Positions 1 through 11,860 of a stretch of 64,000 bases of DNA are shown here, piece by piece. Below the pieces are notes generated by a model. The model did no database searches. It saw only the letters and a program-made list of their open reading frames with translations, and was not told where the DNA came from. Source of the stretch: Ampullaceana balthica (Eukaryota > Mollusca > Gastropoda > Lymnaeidae); NCBI GenBank assembly GCA_944989445.1, contig CALYLW010000211.1, forward strand, positions 447,501-511,500, given 5' to 3'. The position numbers and the translations under genes are program-made. Each line of letters begins with the position of its first letter. Position 1 is the stretch's first letter.

Positions 1-471
1 TCAAAACTCCTGTTCATTTCAATTTGTATAATAACTGATACATGTGTCATAATTTGTCAAGATTGTTAATGACTGAATGGTGAATAAAATGTTAAACGTT
101 TAAGAAATGTGAATTTTTGGGCCCCCAGCCCCAAAGGTATGACTATTTGCAGTTCAGTACCCTATAGTATTTTAATATTGGCTATCAAGTTGTCATATAC
201 AAAGTTTGGTTAAGATCCAACAATTTACACAGTAGCTAGCGCTTAAAGTAATTTTTATATAGCTCATATAAGCAAAAAATGACATTATGGGCCCCCGGTG
301 CCCCATGAGTGTTAAATTTAGAAACAAAAGTTGCCAGTTACCATCCGAGGTAGGTACTTAACAGTCTCCAAAAATTTCATGACGATCGGATGAATGGTTT
401 AGTCAGCTATAAAGGACATGCACACACATACACACACACACAGACATACTTTGAGTTTTATATATATAGAT
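1..471 (+). repeat. 3' tail of an upstream rolling-circle element copy
   Basis: This stretch matches 9054-9546 almost base for base: the same order of GGGCCCCC-type blocks, the ATGACGATCGGATGAATGG block, a short CA run and a terminal ...TATATATAGAT. Because 9054-9546 is the 3' end of the Rep/helicase element, this is probably the 3' end of another copy whose body lies left of the window. The next element begins within three bases of its end. Confidence 0.7.
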
Positions 472-477
472 AGACTA

Positions 478-492
478 GCCGGGTTACCCGGC
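478..492. repeat. Terminal 7-bp-arm palindrome of the rolling-circle element
   Basis: GCCGGGTTACCCGGC is a perfect inverted repeat four bases inside the proposed element start. GC-rich hairpins near an end are a known feature of Helitron/Helentron termini. It could equally be chance, but it sits exactly at the tail-to-head junction. Confidence 0.5.
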
Positions 493-617
493 GTCGCACG
501 ATTAAAATAATAGTCAACAGATTTTTAAAAAAAATATTTCAATTCATTCATTGAAAAACAATTTAAAAAATAAATTGAAATGTAATTAAAAATAAGTACA
601 TGTAATTTATATATTGC

Positions 618-2651
618 TTATATTAAGGCTTGTCGATAGACTATATTTTTGGTTTTTCCGTCTGGTGCAAAAATGAAAAGATTTGTTGGTGACCCAACTC
701 TAGAACATGCCACATATAGCTGTCCGTGGGCAAAGCATGCTTCCTCAAGTACAATGCCTGCCACTTTTAAAGACTGTCCCTGTGCCTTGTTGATAGACAT
801 GGCAAATGCAAGCCTGATTGGAAACTGGAGGCGCTTGAAATCAAAAGGCATATCTGTTGGTATGAGTGGAATTCTTGGGATGAAGACATCTTCTCCTTTG
901 GCGCAGCCTGTCAAAATTGTGGCTTCTATTACATGAGGTAAGAGATGCTTGATGCTCAATCGTGTTCCATTGCATAGTTTAGGGGGATCCAAATTTCTCA
1001 GAAGTATGATAGGAGCTCCGATTTTAAGTTCCAAGTTATGTGATGGCATGCCAGGAGGATCTAATGAATTCAAAAATTCTGTTGGATAGTAAACAGCTTG
1101 GGCCGGATCTGTAACCGTATCAATAGATTTGTAGTTGTTTGAAATGCCTGGTAGAAAATTTTGAATTTGAGAATTGATGCTGTTGACACTTGAATTCTTT
1201 GGAGCAAGAATGGCCCTTTCGCACAACCACTCAGGATTTTTAAACTGGTCTTGGATGTTTGGAAAAACGGCAAGTTTCAACTCTTCAAGTGACTTTGCTA
1301 CAGTGCAAAAATTTGATGGGAAAGAAACTGTTCCTGATGCTGGGTCTACCTGCCACTTTCCATCGCCAAGTTGAAGCAATTGATGTGAGAAGTAGCCTGC
1401 TGCATTATCTCCATGTAAATGGACTCTCATGTTGGTGGTCAGAGTCATTTTCTTGACCTGTTTCCACAGAGTTGAAGCTTTGAGGAAGGCATTCAACTCA
1501 TCGCTTGGTGTTGACCTTGGAATGACAGGCAAAGTTTGTCTAAAATCTCCAGCTAATACCACAACTGTTCCTCCCATTAGTTTTGTGTTTCCTTTTAAAT
1601 CCTGAAGAGTGTTGTTCAAGGCTTCAAGAGCTCGCTTGTGTGACATTGTACACTCATCCCAGACAATGAGAGAACACTGTTCTAGTACCTTGGCCTTTCC
1701 TGATCCTTTTGATATGTTGCAGGTTACATTCTCAGAATGGTTCATGTTCAAAGGTAACTTGAAGGCAGAATGAGCTGTTCTACCCCCGGCAAGCAATGTT
1801 GATGCTATGCCAGAAGAAGCAACGGCTAGAGCAATACCTTTGTCTCGTCTGATTGTAGCCAAGAGCAAATTGATCACAAATGTTTTACCTGTACCTCCTG
1901 GAGCATCAAGGAATATGATTCCACCTTTTTTTGAGGTAACCAGTTCTAAGATGTGAATGTAGGCAGCTCTTTGATCCTCAACTAAACGTGGTTGATTTTC
2001 TGAGACATAGGCCATCAATTCATTTGTGTTATAATTTTGTTCTCGTAGAATTTCACTATTCTGAAGATTGTTTTCATTTCTTTGAGGCGTTGGTAACCCA
2101 AACTGGTCAAGGTTCCTTCCTGACATTGATACACACAAATCCTCCAACAACATAAGACACCTTTTGTAAATCTCATTAGAGAACTCAATTAGCAGTGTTT
2201 GATTCTCTCTCTTGGTTTGCAACATAATGTCCTCACTCAAATATGTTTTAAATGTATCCCAGAGAGCAAGTGGATTAGAAACAGAGCATGTTGTCAGCAA
2301 AATTGAAAACAGATGTCTCAAACGGGTAGGTGATTGAGATGTACACGCCTCCTCCATGGTCAAGACCCAATGGTGATCGTTTTCTAGTAGCCCTTGCATT
2401 TGGCAAGCTTCCCTAAATGTAGCACACACATGACCATCAACAGTTTTTAAGTCAGTGTAGGATGTTGGTCCTCTAACAACATGAAGTAGCATCCTCAAAA
2501 AGAAGCATTCTGCATTAGATGGGTGAACGGTGTACACACGTCCCAATGCATCTGAAGATTTTATCCCTGGATGATATTCAACATCTGCTCCTTGTTTTCG
2601 GCGTTTAAATAATTTTTGAGAAGCATTCCAAGTATAGTACCTTGGAACCAC
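618..2651 (-). pseudogene. Helitron helicase, C-terminal PIF1-like part
   Basis: Open for 677 codons from the GTG just after a stop at 2654-2652 to TAA at 618. The stop and this frame are in register with the Rep part, so the apparent start is not real; it is the second half of one Rep/helicase. All main superfamily 1B motifs are visible in order: Walker A APGGTGKT, Walker B VWDEC, GDFRQTLPV, LTTNMRV, LCNGTRL, SINKAQGQS and YVACSRV. The helicase unwinds DNA at the nicked end during rolling-circle transposition. The C-terminus looks complete. Only the upstream breaks show that the gene is dead. Confidence 0.9.
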
Positions 2652-3219
2652 TCAATAGAGAATGGTTTTTGCAAAGTCGTCTTGTTGGCACAGTTGAAAA
2701 AAAGCTGTCAAAGTTGTTCTTGGTGGCTCCAGAATTTGATGATATATATTTTCTTGGTTGAAGTATACTCTTTGCCCATTTTCAAGATGAACACTCAAGT
2801 GAACAACTGTTGGATACCGTTCATGAATTTGGAAATTCAAAATTCTCCAGACTGCTTCATTACTGCTGATGTAACGACCCATTAGAAATTTTTGCACCTC
2901 ATCTGGATTCTCTTGGTTTCCTTCAAGACCAAAAACGGCCTGGTCACTTCCTTTATTGACGTACTTTCAGATGTATTTGATGGCCTTGACAGATTGGCAA
3001 GATTCGACATTTATGTGAGCTTGAAACATTTTTGTCAAAATTGGAGTGTAGGGAACCACCCATCTGTTGTCCATTTCTATTTCTTGATATGTTGAACCAA
3101 CCTTCATTTGATTTTTGCAGTAAAACCACCATCTCCTGGTTACGGCGTCTGTACACAGGATAGCCATCTTCACCAGTTTTAGTTTCTTGTATCAAATTCC
3201 TTGGATATTTTTTGAGCAT
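2652..3219 (-). pseudogene. Helitron Rep/helicase, broken linker with catalytic tyrosines
   Basis: This joins the Rep half to the helicase half. The tyrosine motif (KYPRNLI...DGYPVYRRR) is readable only in a different frame (ORF 3219-2953). The frame leaves at an A6 run near 3210 and returns near 3140, where DNRWVVPYTP and HINVESCQSVKAIKY are again in the main frame. Two in-frame TGA stops follow, at 2969-2967 (inside the usual KYI-x-KYVNKGSD motif) and at 2654-2652. Two opposite frameshifts plus two nonsense codons mean the protein cannot be made intact. The frameshift pair removes just the active-site tyrosine segment. Confidence 0.8.
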
Positions 3220-5453
3220 TTCCCATCAACCATGCAAGCAGAGTTTCTGTTCAAGTTTCCACAGGGTCCATGCAGCATATTTTTCACAACAATTTCAAAC
3301 AAAAAATTATCTTGTGTAGTGTTTGGTATTTCTGCTGAGATTACATTGTCAATTTGATTAGGTCGTAATTTTTTCATCAGCCAGATTAGGATGTGTGCAT
3401 GGGGTAAGCCTCTCTTCTGCCATTCAATTGAGTACATCCAGCATCTCGTTTCACCATAGACATGACTTTTTGTAATGACTCCCATTAATTTTGATAGTTT
3501 TCGTTTGAAGACTCTAGCAACCAAATCATGTCGATCCACTGCTGATTGGCCAGGTAAAAGATTAGCCTGAATTTCTTGCCATAGTGGATTGCATGTAAAG
3601 GTGATAAACAAATCTGGCCTTCCATAATTTCTGACATAAGTCATAGCATCTTGAGTGTACTCATGCATGTGTCTTGGACTTCCTGTAAATGTTGCTGGCA
3701 AGATAACCATTTTCCCCAGATCATTTGGATTGGCATCATTTGCAAGGGCATCTCTGAGGTGAATGTAGTCTTCAACTCTCAGCTTCTTTTGATTTAGACG
3801 GATGTAGAGCAAGCGTTCACTTTCAACTTTCTCGTACATATCTACGATGAATTGATGGAACAGATGTCTAAATTTCAAGAGATGGTTATCTTCACCACTG
3901 CGAATCATGATTCGATATGCATAAAAGTCCATTGCTGTAACCTTTTTACCCAAAACATTGTTTCCCGTGTCTGGGTTTGTCTGAGGAATGCCAAAGGAGT
4001 ACCCATCTTCACCTTGCCAAAACATTAGGGGGTATTGCAGAGCATCATAAGAGCGATGAGTTTCTGCAACTCTTTGGAGAAGGTTGTTTCGCTTTTGAAG
4101 GACAATGTCACGTCTGTCAAATTCATTTCCTACCATGACAATGGCCACTTCATCAAATGTTGGTACATTGAACCGCCTTTGGTGTTCATGTCTTGGTGCT
4201 TTGTCAGCTCGTATCACAACTTTGTATTCATCAGTTGGCATTCTTTCTAGAGCTGTCTTAAAAATGTGAAGGTAGGCATTGTTTGCATGTAGGAGTTCTT
4301 GCAACTCCAAAACAACATTTTGTTGCAAGTCTGGAAAGTTTGCACATCTGTGTTGGACTTCTCTAGCTTGGTCTCCCATGAAATAGATCTGCAGAAACTG
4401 AGGTTCGCCTTCAGCTGGCAGCAGAGATCCAGCCCTGTGATAAATTTGGCCTTGAACTTTAAATGTTGGCATGAATCCTTGTTCACGAATTTCTTTGCTG
4501 GCACCAAAAGATGTCACTTGAAAGCATGAGTTGTATTTTCTGATGTTGGCTAGGAAGCGTTTAGACGTTTGAGATACACCTTGAAGCAAATGATCAAGTG
4601 GCTCAGGTGGATGTTGCAGAGTCTCTAGTTTAACTTTGCCATTGGAACAGCACATTCCAGGGTGCTCATCTTTCCATTTAAATGCACTGCAATGCTTGCA
4701 GATCAAGTTCATCTCACCAATGTTGACCTTTTCATGTTGATGGTATGGAATATCTGGGTCATATTGATGAGCAGCACCTTTTAGGTCTTGCTGCATTTCA
4801 TTTCTTCTTCTGTTTAAATTTCCATTTCTCTGGTCTGCAAGTCTTATTTGGGTTTGTTCATTTGTTGCATTTTCTCTTCTCATTGAAGGTCTGACTCTTT
4901 TTTCATCAAGTCTTGCCTGTGTTTGTTTATTGGTTTCATTAGCTCTTCTGATTGAAACTCTTTCTCTCTCATCATCAAGTCTTGCCTGTGTTTGTTCACT
5001 GGTTTCATTAGCTCTTCTGATTGAAACTCTTTCTAATTCATCATCAAGTCTTGCCTGTGTTTGTTCACTGGTATCATTAGCTCTTCTGATTGAAACTCTT
5101 TCTAATTCATCATCAAGTCTTGCCTGTGTTTGTTCACTGGTTTCATTAGCTCTTCTGATTGAAACTCTTTCTCTCTTATCATCAAGTCTTGCCTGTGTTT
5201 GTTCACAGGTTTCATTAGCTCTTCTGATGGAAACTCTTTCTCTCTCATCATTAAGTCTTGCCTGTGTTTGTTCACTGGTTTCATTAGCTCTTCTGATTGA
5301 AACTCTTTCTCTCTCAACAGCAAGTCTTGCCTGTGTTTGTTCATTTGTTTCATTTTCTCTATGTAAGGCTTGCTTCTTTGCCGTTTTAGAAACACGACCG
5401 AATTGAGTTTTTCTTTTTGGGGGCATGATTTCTCTGAAGAAAGATTGGAACAT
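3192..5453 (-). pseudogene. Helitron Rep, N-terminal part with STPR-like repeats and HUH motif
   Basis: Open for 753 codons from ATG 5453; a second ATG at 5426 (MPPKRKTQ) is the more likely start because basic residues begin there. Residues about 25-215 are eight to nine copies of a 23-residue unit (ANETSEQTQARLDDERERVS-type). The length and pattern match the STPR (score-and-three peptide repeat) DNA-binding fold of silkworm FMBP-1. A Cys cluster (CKHC...GMCC) follows, then the Helitron N domain (YVRNYGRPDLFITFTCNP) and the HUH metal site LPHAHILIWL with H685 and H687. Rep nicks and joins DNA in rolling-circle transposition. The frame is lost at TGA 3194-3192 just before the catalytic tyrosines. 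Confidence 0.88.
4830..5360 (-). repeat. Tandem 69-bp coding repeat (STPR-like)
   Basis: About eight direct copies of a 69-bp unit containing TCTTGCCTGTGTTTGTTCA on the plus strand encode the 23-residue STPR-like units of the Rep N-terminus. Copies differ at a few positions (D/N, E/K, S/C substitutions) and keep frame, so they were probably under protein-level constraint. Long plus-strand and second-frame ORFs here are shadows caused by the period being a multiple of three. Confidence 0.85.
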
Positions 5454-6296
5454 AATAGCTTATATATTGTTTTAGTGTACAACTGCTTTTAATTATTTCC
5501 CTTTGTTAAACTTTCTTCTTAAATACCATACTGAAGGTTTTTTCTCCCCCCCCCCTTTTAGCATCAATAAACTTATAAGTAACTTAGATAAATAAGTAAC
5601 TTATAAGTAAATTATTAAATTAGTTTAAATTTTGCTACCCCATGACTATTTGTTTAATTCGGACACATCAATTGTGTTTAGACATTTGTAAAACAGGTGA
5701 AGTGTTAATTTAAGTTTTGGATATATAATTTGTTTAGTGATATTTTGTATTGATTATAAGATCCAAAAAAAATATTCAGAAGAGATTAATTTAATTTAAC
5801 CTTCACCGGATCAATAAATATATGTATTTAATTCATCCTTCTAAACATCAATGAACAGATGAATTTAATTTATTCTATTAGCACCACTAAATGGCTGAAA
5901 GGTATTAGATAGGCTAATATATAAACTTGTTAACTACTTCAAGTTTGGATAGGTAAGGTTAGTTATTGTAAAATCTTAAAAAACACATTCTAAAGAGATT
6001 AATTTCATTTGTTCTTCTTAAGAATGTCAAGTTGTAATGATTTTTATGACTCACAAGGCTTCAACTCAATAAGTAAAAACACCATCAGAAGAATCAATAT
6101 TTTAATTGAACAAAGAAATCCTTCAAGGCAAAATAATAACAACACTGTGCGTGCTCTCCACTACAAAATAGTCCCTCTAGCATATCTCTCTATTGACGTC
6201 ATCCCACACCAAACTACGTCACACCAAGCATGTGTCAAAATAGTGCGCACTGTGCAACAGTCAAACATTGACATTCCCAAAGCGGTAAAACCCCAT
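5454..6296. other. AT-rich non-coding leader upstream of the Rep gene
   Basis: No conserved reading frame is seen. It holds a C10 run near 5546, short local repeats (AACTTATAAGTAA; AAGAGATTAATTT at 5780 and 5994) and no clear promoter. As the 5' side of the Rep gene it would contain its promoter, if one exists. Confidence 0.4.
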
Positions 6297-8690
6297 CTAA
6301 TATATAAAGATGAAAGTTTGTTTGTTTGTTTCTTTTGTTTGTTTTGTTACTCATAGAATGCCACACCGTTGGACCTAGGTGCTGAAATTTTGCATGGGAC
6401 CTTCATTTGACCCGGGACAGGTCATAGGCTATGTAGTTTTTTTCTTATATAAAAAACTGACTCATCAATAATTGAATTCTCCAACTTCGCGTGTAGGTAG
6501 AAGCATGAAGCTTTGGGAAGTTGTTGAGTAGCCTCTCACGACGATCATTTGTGTAAAAAAGTTGCAATTCAGTCATGGGGGCCGGGGGCACAAAGACGTT
6601 TTTTTCATTATATTGGCTATATGAAAATTGATATTTAAATATTTTTTTTGCTCGTTACCACCACGGAAGTGTACTTAACAACCACCCAGAGTTTTATGCT
6701 TCTAACTACACGGAATTAGTGATCTTTAGGTTCACTTGTGTTAAGTTTAATGACTTTCTTAATAAGTTCGTTAGCTAAAGTTTAAATAGTTAATTTGTTT
6801 AGCTTATGTAAACATAAAATTATGTAAACATGAAATGACAACATAGGTCCTAGGCCTTTATATGCATGTCAAGATCATTGATTCTTATTTTTAATAAGTA
6901 AGTTTATAGTAATGAGCAAGTTTTATTATGTTGTTGAAAATATTCAAATAGTTATTTGTTAAGTATGTATGTGTATGCAACGATTTACTTTCTTCTTATT
7001 TTTTTGTATTTCTCTTGATTAACTTCATTTAGTGCCCTCCCCTTTTCTATACTAATAAAAGCCTAAGCCCCCTCTCACTAATGGTCCAACTTCCCATTTG
7101 ACTAAAAGTCTGTAAAATTTACGAATCATACTAAAAACAATTAAGCACGACTCAACTCTGAACTAAAAGTAATTAGTAAAAATCGCCCTTTATCTAATTT
7201 CCAGAAACAAAAACAGGAATTTTTTTTTACAAAATATAATGTCTTATCTCAAAACGGGAATCAAAAAAGAATTGTATCCCTTGGTGAAACAGCAACATAT
7301 AAGATTTTGGAATCCATCGCTAAATGGACCGTTTTGTAGAAAGGGACAAAAGTGAACAAATTATAGTCAATTTTTAGTCAATTAAAGTTAATTTAAAGGC
7401 GGGCGCTTAAAATGAAGTCTTATAATGCAGTACTGCTCCAAAAATAAATTGTATACTTTTTGATAGTCTTTATTTATTAGTGTTTTAATATGGAAATGAT
7501 ATATAATGCTTTTTTTTATATTTGTCTCTATGTTATACGATTTAAATTTACGGCTTTTATGTAATAGGTATAATTTTAAAAAAGAATTCAAGTATGTTTT
7601 GGACCATGTTTCCCGATGGGACATCATAGTTTGTAAATTATATTTCAAACAACAGATTTAGTTTCTGCAAAATAAATAAATTATTTACGAAATAGGAAAA
7701 AAAGATGCTATGTTTGACTAAACATCTATTTTTAAAATGGCTTTTGTTATTCCGCAACAGCGTAATGACCATGGCATATTCAATTCGCCGCCCAACTTAA
7801 TTAATTGCTTATAGGTTCACTTGTATTGAGTTTAATATGCTTATGTTTATAAGTCCGGTAGAAAGGTTTAAATTGTAAATTTATAGAGCGTATGTAATAA
7901 AAAAAACACAGCATTGGTCGTAGGCTTTTATATGCATGTAATATTCCTTGATGATTTACGTTAATAATTAAATTTAAGGGATTGAGCAAGTAAAATAAGC
8001 AAGAAAAATTAATATAGAACACGCATCAAATTTTAAGAAAAACAAACGTATAGTTCCTCTAAATTACGATTAAGCTTTTTTGACTTGGGCAATTTCTTTT
8101 ATTTGTTTAAATTAAAATTTGAGTCATTAGAAACAACATAATAAAACTCTTAATTTAAAAATAAATACCATACATCGTGTGACAAATGTAATGAAATAGT
8201 GTTAACAGATCTATAATATCAAGAAAGTATTTGTATAAAAGGCCACTGTTTTGTACCGCAAGGCCAAAACAAATATGAATGTTATTATAATAAAATTACA
8301 CTGCTCACTTTTAGATGCGTACACGAAAAGGTGCGCACCGTAATTTGACAATAAAAGATTTTTGAAAGCGCACAGCTAAAAATAAAGTATTGTAAAAAAT
8401 AACGCACCAAAATGAACTCGTTTTGAATGCCCGCATGAAGCTGTTCAATATCGAAATGAGAATTTATTTTGTCTTTATTTGGCTCTACATTTTCTGATTA
8501 TGGGCCCCCTTACCCTAGGGGTGGTCACCTGGGGTTGAAACATAGCCTACGACCTGTCTAGGGTCGAATGAGAGCCCCATGCAAAATTTCAGCATCCTGG
8601 GTCCAACGGTGTAGATTTCCATTGGTAACAAACAAACACACAAACAAACAAACACACAAACTTTCATCTTTATATATTAGATATAAGAAA
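6297..8690. mobile_element. Nested ~2.4-kb element with inverted ~130-bp ends
   Basis: The left end (CTAATATATAAAGATGAAAG, a GTTT run, then a CACCGTTGGACC...TTTTGCATGGG block at 6360-6400) is the reverse complement of the right end at 8540-8690 (CCCATGCAAAATTTCAGC...GGTCCAACGGTG, AAAC run, CTTTCATCTTTATATATTAG). Inside the left end, at 6430-6720, are minus-strand monomers of the GGGCCCCC satellite family. No transposase is present; short ORFs inside (7388-8022) are AT-rich noise. It may be two opposed 3' ends of a rolling-circle family rather than a TIR transposon. Confidence 0.55.
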
Positions 8691-8699
8691 AAAAGACAT

Positions 8700-9468
8700 T
8701 TAGGGCCCCTGGGCCCATTTGGTGATAGATGTAAATTTCAAAAACCCTTCATTTAATTAAGTTTCCTCATAGCTATATTCCTCAAGATCGTGACAAATTG
8801 AATGGGGGAAAATACATTAAACATATACGAAGAAAAGACATTGGGGGCCCCCGGCCCTAAAGGAATGGACATTTGAAGTTATGTTCCCTATAGTATTTTA
8901 ATATGGTCTACCAAGTTTTTGTATTCAAATTTTGGTTTAGATCCATTCATTTACTCAGTAGCTAACGCATAAACTTATTTTTATATATCTTATATAAGCA
9001 AAAAAAGACATTAAGGGCCCCGGGGCCCATTCAGTGCAAGATATACAGTTCACAACCCCTGTTCATTTTAATTTGTATAATAATGGATACATGTGTCATT
9101 ATTTGTCAAGATTGTTAATGACTGAATGGTGAATAAAATCTTAAACGTTTAAGAAATGGGACTTTTTGGGCCCCCAGCCCCAAAGGAATGACTATTAAGA
9201 GTTCAGTACAGTATAGTATTTTAATATTGGCTATCAAGTTGTCATATACAAAGCTTGGTTAAGATCCAACAATTTACACAGTACCTAGCGCTTAAAGTAA
9301 TTTTTATATAGCTCATATAAGCAAAAAATGACATTATGGGCCCCCGGTGCCCCATGAGTGTTAAATTTAGAAAAGAAAGTTGCCAGTTACCATCCCAGGT
9401 AGGTACTTAACAGTCTCCAAAAATTTCATGACGATCGGATGAATGGTTTAGTCAGCTATAAAGGACAT

Positions 9469-9521
<53 letters not shown>

Positions 9522-9546
9522 TACTTTGATTTTTATATATATAGAT
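8700..9546 (+). repeat. Satellite-like monomers and 3' end of the rolling-circle element
   Basis: Four or so diverged ~165-bp units each carry a TATATAAG-AAAAAA-GACATT-GGGCCCCC core, for example at 8690, 8840, 8995 and 9320. They are the same monomer type as the 37-43 kb array. The block ends with a long CA run and TATATATAGAT. Confidence 0.65.
9469..9517 (+). repeat. (CA)n microsatellite
   Basis: About 24 uninterrupted AC units inside the element tail. The homologous tail at 1-471 has only a short interrupted run (421-446), so the repeat expanded after the copies separated. Confidence 0.95.
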
Positions 9547-9678
9547 TATCTTTATCACAAAAAAAATCCACCAAAAGTCCATAACTTTATTAATTTTCTA
9601 TTTTTGAATAGCTTAGCTTAGGACGGCTTAGGTGATGTTAACCAGTCTTTAAAGTTTAAGGAAGAGGCCATTATAGCC

Positions 9679-11299
9679 GTCCATAAATGACGTCACACAC
9701 CAAAAAAAAAGGGGGGGGTCACACTTTTGTGACGATGCGTGACGGGGGGGGGGTTAAAGAAATGTGACGTCACATCGAAAAGGTAACTTTAAATAAAACT
9801 TCCACTGTAATATTTGGTCGCTTACAATGTATTTAATGACTTTTTTTCTTAATTTTTTTTTAATCAGAGCTTCTCAATGTGTCAGTCGGTAGGCCATCAG
9901 ACGCTGCTTGGCGTAAGCTATCAAGACACGAAAATTAATTCTAATTATAATCCTTATGTTTGAGAACACACACGATAACGTATGAAATTGCGTCGTTTGA
10001 TGTTGACATCAAAGCATTTGTGATGTAACCGCAGCTCCGTTTGGTTCTCTCTCGGCAGGTGTTGGCGACCTTTTTTGCCCGTTACCCCAAAATATACAAG
10101 TTTATGTGTGTGTTACCCCCCCTCCCCCAACCCCCAGAATCTAGGTCCTTCTCACATGACTCGGGGATTTGGGGGAGCGTCGTTAGCTCCAAAATTGCTA
10201 CTGGTGAGTTTTACAAGCATGGCAAGTTTGTAAAAATGATCTGAATAGAATTATGTGTAGATATTTTAAGTCAAAACAACACGGAATATTCTTTTTCTTT
10301 AAAAAGATATATCTTTTTGATAGAATTATAAACGTTTTTGATATAATTATTCGATTGGTTTTTGTTCAAACGCCCCTGGCCATTCTAGATATAATGATAA
10401 ATGAGCCCATTTAAAATTAGTCAAGTATTCATTAACTTTATTGAATGCATCAAATTCGTGACATCGCAATTCGAGAGGAGCACAAAACAACTTTTCTTCT
10501 TAGCTCAGTTTTTAAGGCATTAATTTTAAATATCACAGAGAGGATACTTGATACAGTTAAGTCATGTGGATTAAGATTATTGTCACTCGTGTCAATATAA
10601 ATGAAAGTAGGGTGGATTTAGGTGTATTCGTATAGTATGTAGGTAAAATGCATTTTCTGGAAATAACCAGTTCAATAATGAGCATATGTTCCAAGCATAC
10701 ACGTACACATGGCGTATTTTAATATATCTAGTGGATTGTAGTGGATGTTATATGTCCCAAATGAGTCTGCATTACCCCCTAAAATTCCCTTTTGACCCCA
10801 GATGATGTTTTTTACCCCTATTCGCCGACCTCTTTCTTACGGGATGCCCGTCAGTCAATTGGGGGATTTTTTAAAAATACATTTAAAAAATATTATTGTT
10901 AAATCATGTTTTTTCTTCACAAAGACTTTAACCGTGATGATTAAAAGTCAATGTTTAATTTGTATGTATTAAAATAAAATATAATCTAAGGATGTTAACA
11001 CAGTTCCTGAAGGCCGGTTAAAAGTTTTTTTTTCTTAAAATGCTTCACGCGGGTTACGATATTACAATGTAGACTATGTAGACCTTCAGTAAATAAATAA
11101 TAAATACTTAAATGGCAATAAAAGTGTTTTGAAACATACTTATTTTCAAATAGAAAATAAGGTGGGGGGGTGTTGTTTTTTTTAGGGGGGTGGGCGGTCA
11201 AAGCTTTGTGACGTATTTTTAGTCTAACATTTTGAGACGACGCGTGACAAGGGGGGGGGGTAAAAAATCGGCCAAAATCGCGCGACGTCATTTATGGAC
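9679..11299. mobile_element. MITE-like element with GTCCATAAATGACGTC ends
   Basis: A perfect 16-bp inverted repeat, GTCCATAAATGACGTC at 9679-9694 and its complement at 11284-11299, flanks about 1.6 kb. Both arms carry G/C homopolymers and GTGACG-rich blocks. Shorter relatives occur at 11590-11860, 30330-30735, 46190-46480 and 51590-51740, so it is a mobile family. No transposase is seen and the superfamily is not assigned. The middle (10040-10850) is unrelated low-copy sequence with no ORF I can support. Confidence 0.6.
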
Positions 11300-11589
11300 T
11301 TCCCCTTAAGACAAAGTAAGATATTGAATGCAGCTCACACTTTTAGAGTCAGGGCTGAGCTTTTACTTACAAATAAATACTGTAAGGACTTCGTCATCTG
11401 ATACAGAATATAATACTGCAAATAGCAGTCTATATGAAAAGTAAGACCTGGAGCTATTCATTCAAATGTGTATGTTAGTATCATAGTCTATTTATTTTGT
11501 GAATATAACCATACATAAGAACATTGGCATTTACACATTTATTAACCTTTTTCTCATGGTTAAACCTTAATTTTCAATAGTTAACTAAT

Positions 11590-11860
11590 TCTCAGCCTTT
11601 ATATATCCATAAAGTCACGCGATTTTGGCAGATTTTTCACTGCATTTTCACCCCCCCCCCTCCTCATCACACGTAATAAAGAGCTAGACCCCCCCCCTCC
11701 AATAAAACGTACAAAGTCCCTCCCCTCATAAAAGCGGTATTTACTATTTAGTAGCTTTTATTTAGAGTTGCACATTTTGATGTGACGTCACAGTTCTTAA
11801 AAGCCCCCCCCCCTCATTATAAATCGTCACAAATCTGTGACCCTGCACCCCTAGGTGGGT
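11590..11860. repeat. Partial copy of the GACGTCA/poly-C MITE
   Basis: AAGTCACGCGATTTTGGC, C-runs of 8-10, GCACATTTTGATGTGACGTC and a TCGTCACAAATCTGTGACC block match arms of the 9679-11299 family. The ends are not clear. The short ORFs on both strands here are not convincing genes. Confidence 0.5.

Larger units (their letters stand above)
474..9546 (-). mobile_element. Helitron/Helentron-like rolling-circle transposon (decayed)
   Basis: About 9.1 kb from ACTAGCCGGGTTACCCGGC at 474 to ...TATATATAGAT ending at 9546. It holds a Rep/helicase gene on the minus strand (618-5453), a nested 2.4-kb repeat (6297-8690) and, at its right end, GGGCCCCC-containing monomers like those of the 37-43 kb satellite. 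Seen: HUH and PIF1-type helicase motifs, a terminal palindrome, and no terminal inverted repeats. Known: Helitrons and Helentrons encode a Rep/helicase and move by rolling-circle replication. Inferred: the exact ends, from the repeated tail at 1-471 and from ACTAGC/TATAGAT ends shared with the 37-kb element. The gene carries several breaks, so this copy is not autonomous. Confidence 0.65.

Noticed and set aside
4930..5482. 158-codon plus ORF and second-frame minus ORF over the STPR region
   Set aside because: Shadows of a 69-bp in-frame tandem repeat; the 753-codon minus frame with Rep motifs is the real one.
6009..6356. 115-codon plus ORF upstream of the Rep gene
   Set aside because: No domain; its end runs into the nested element's GTTT repeat.
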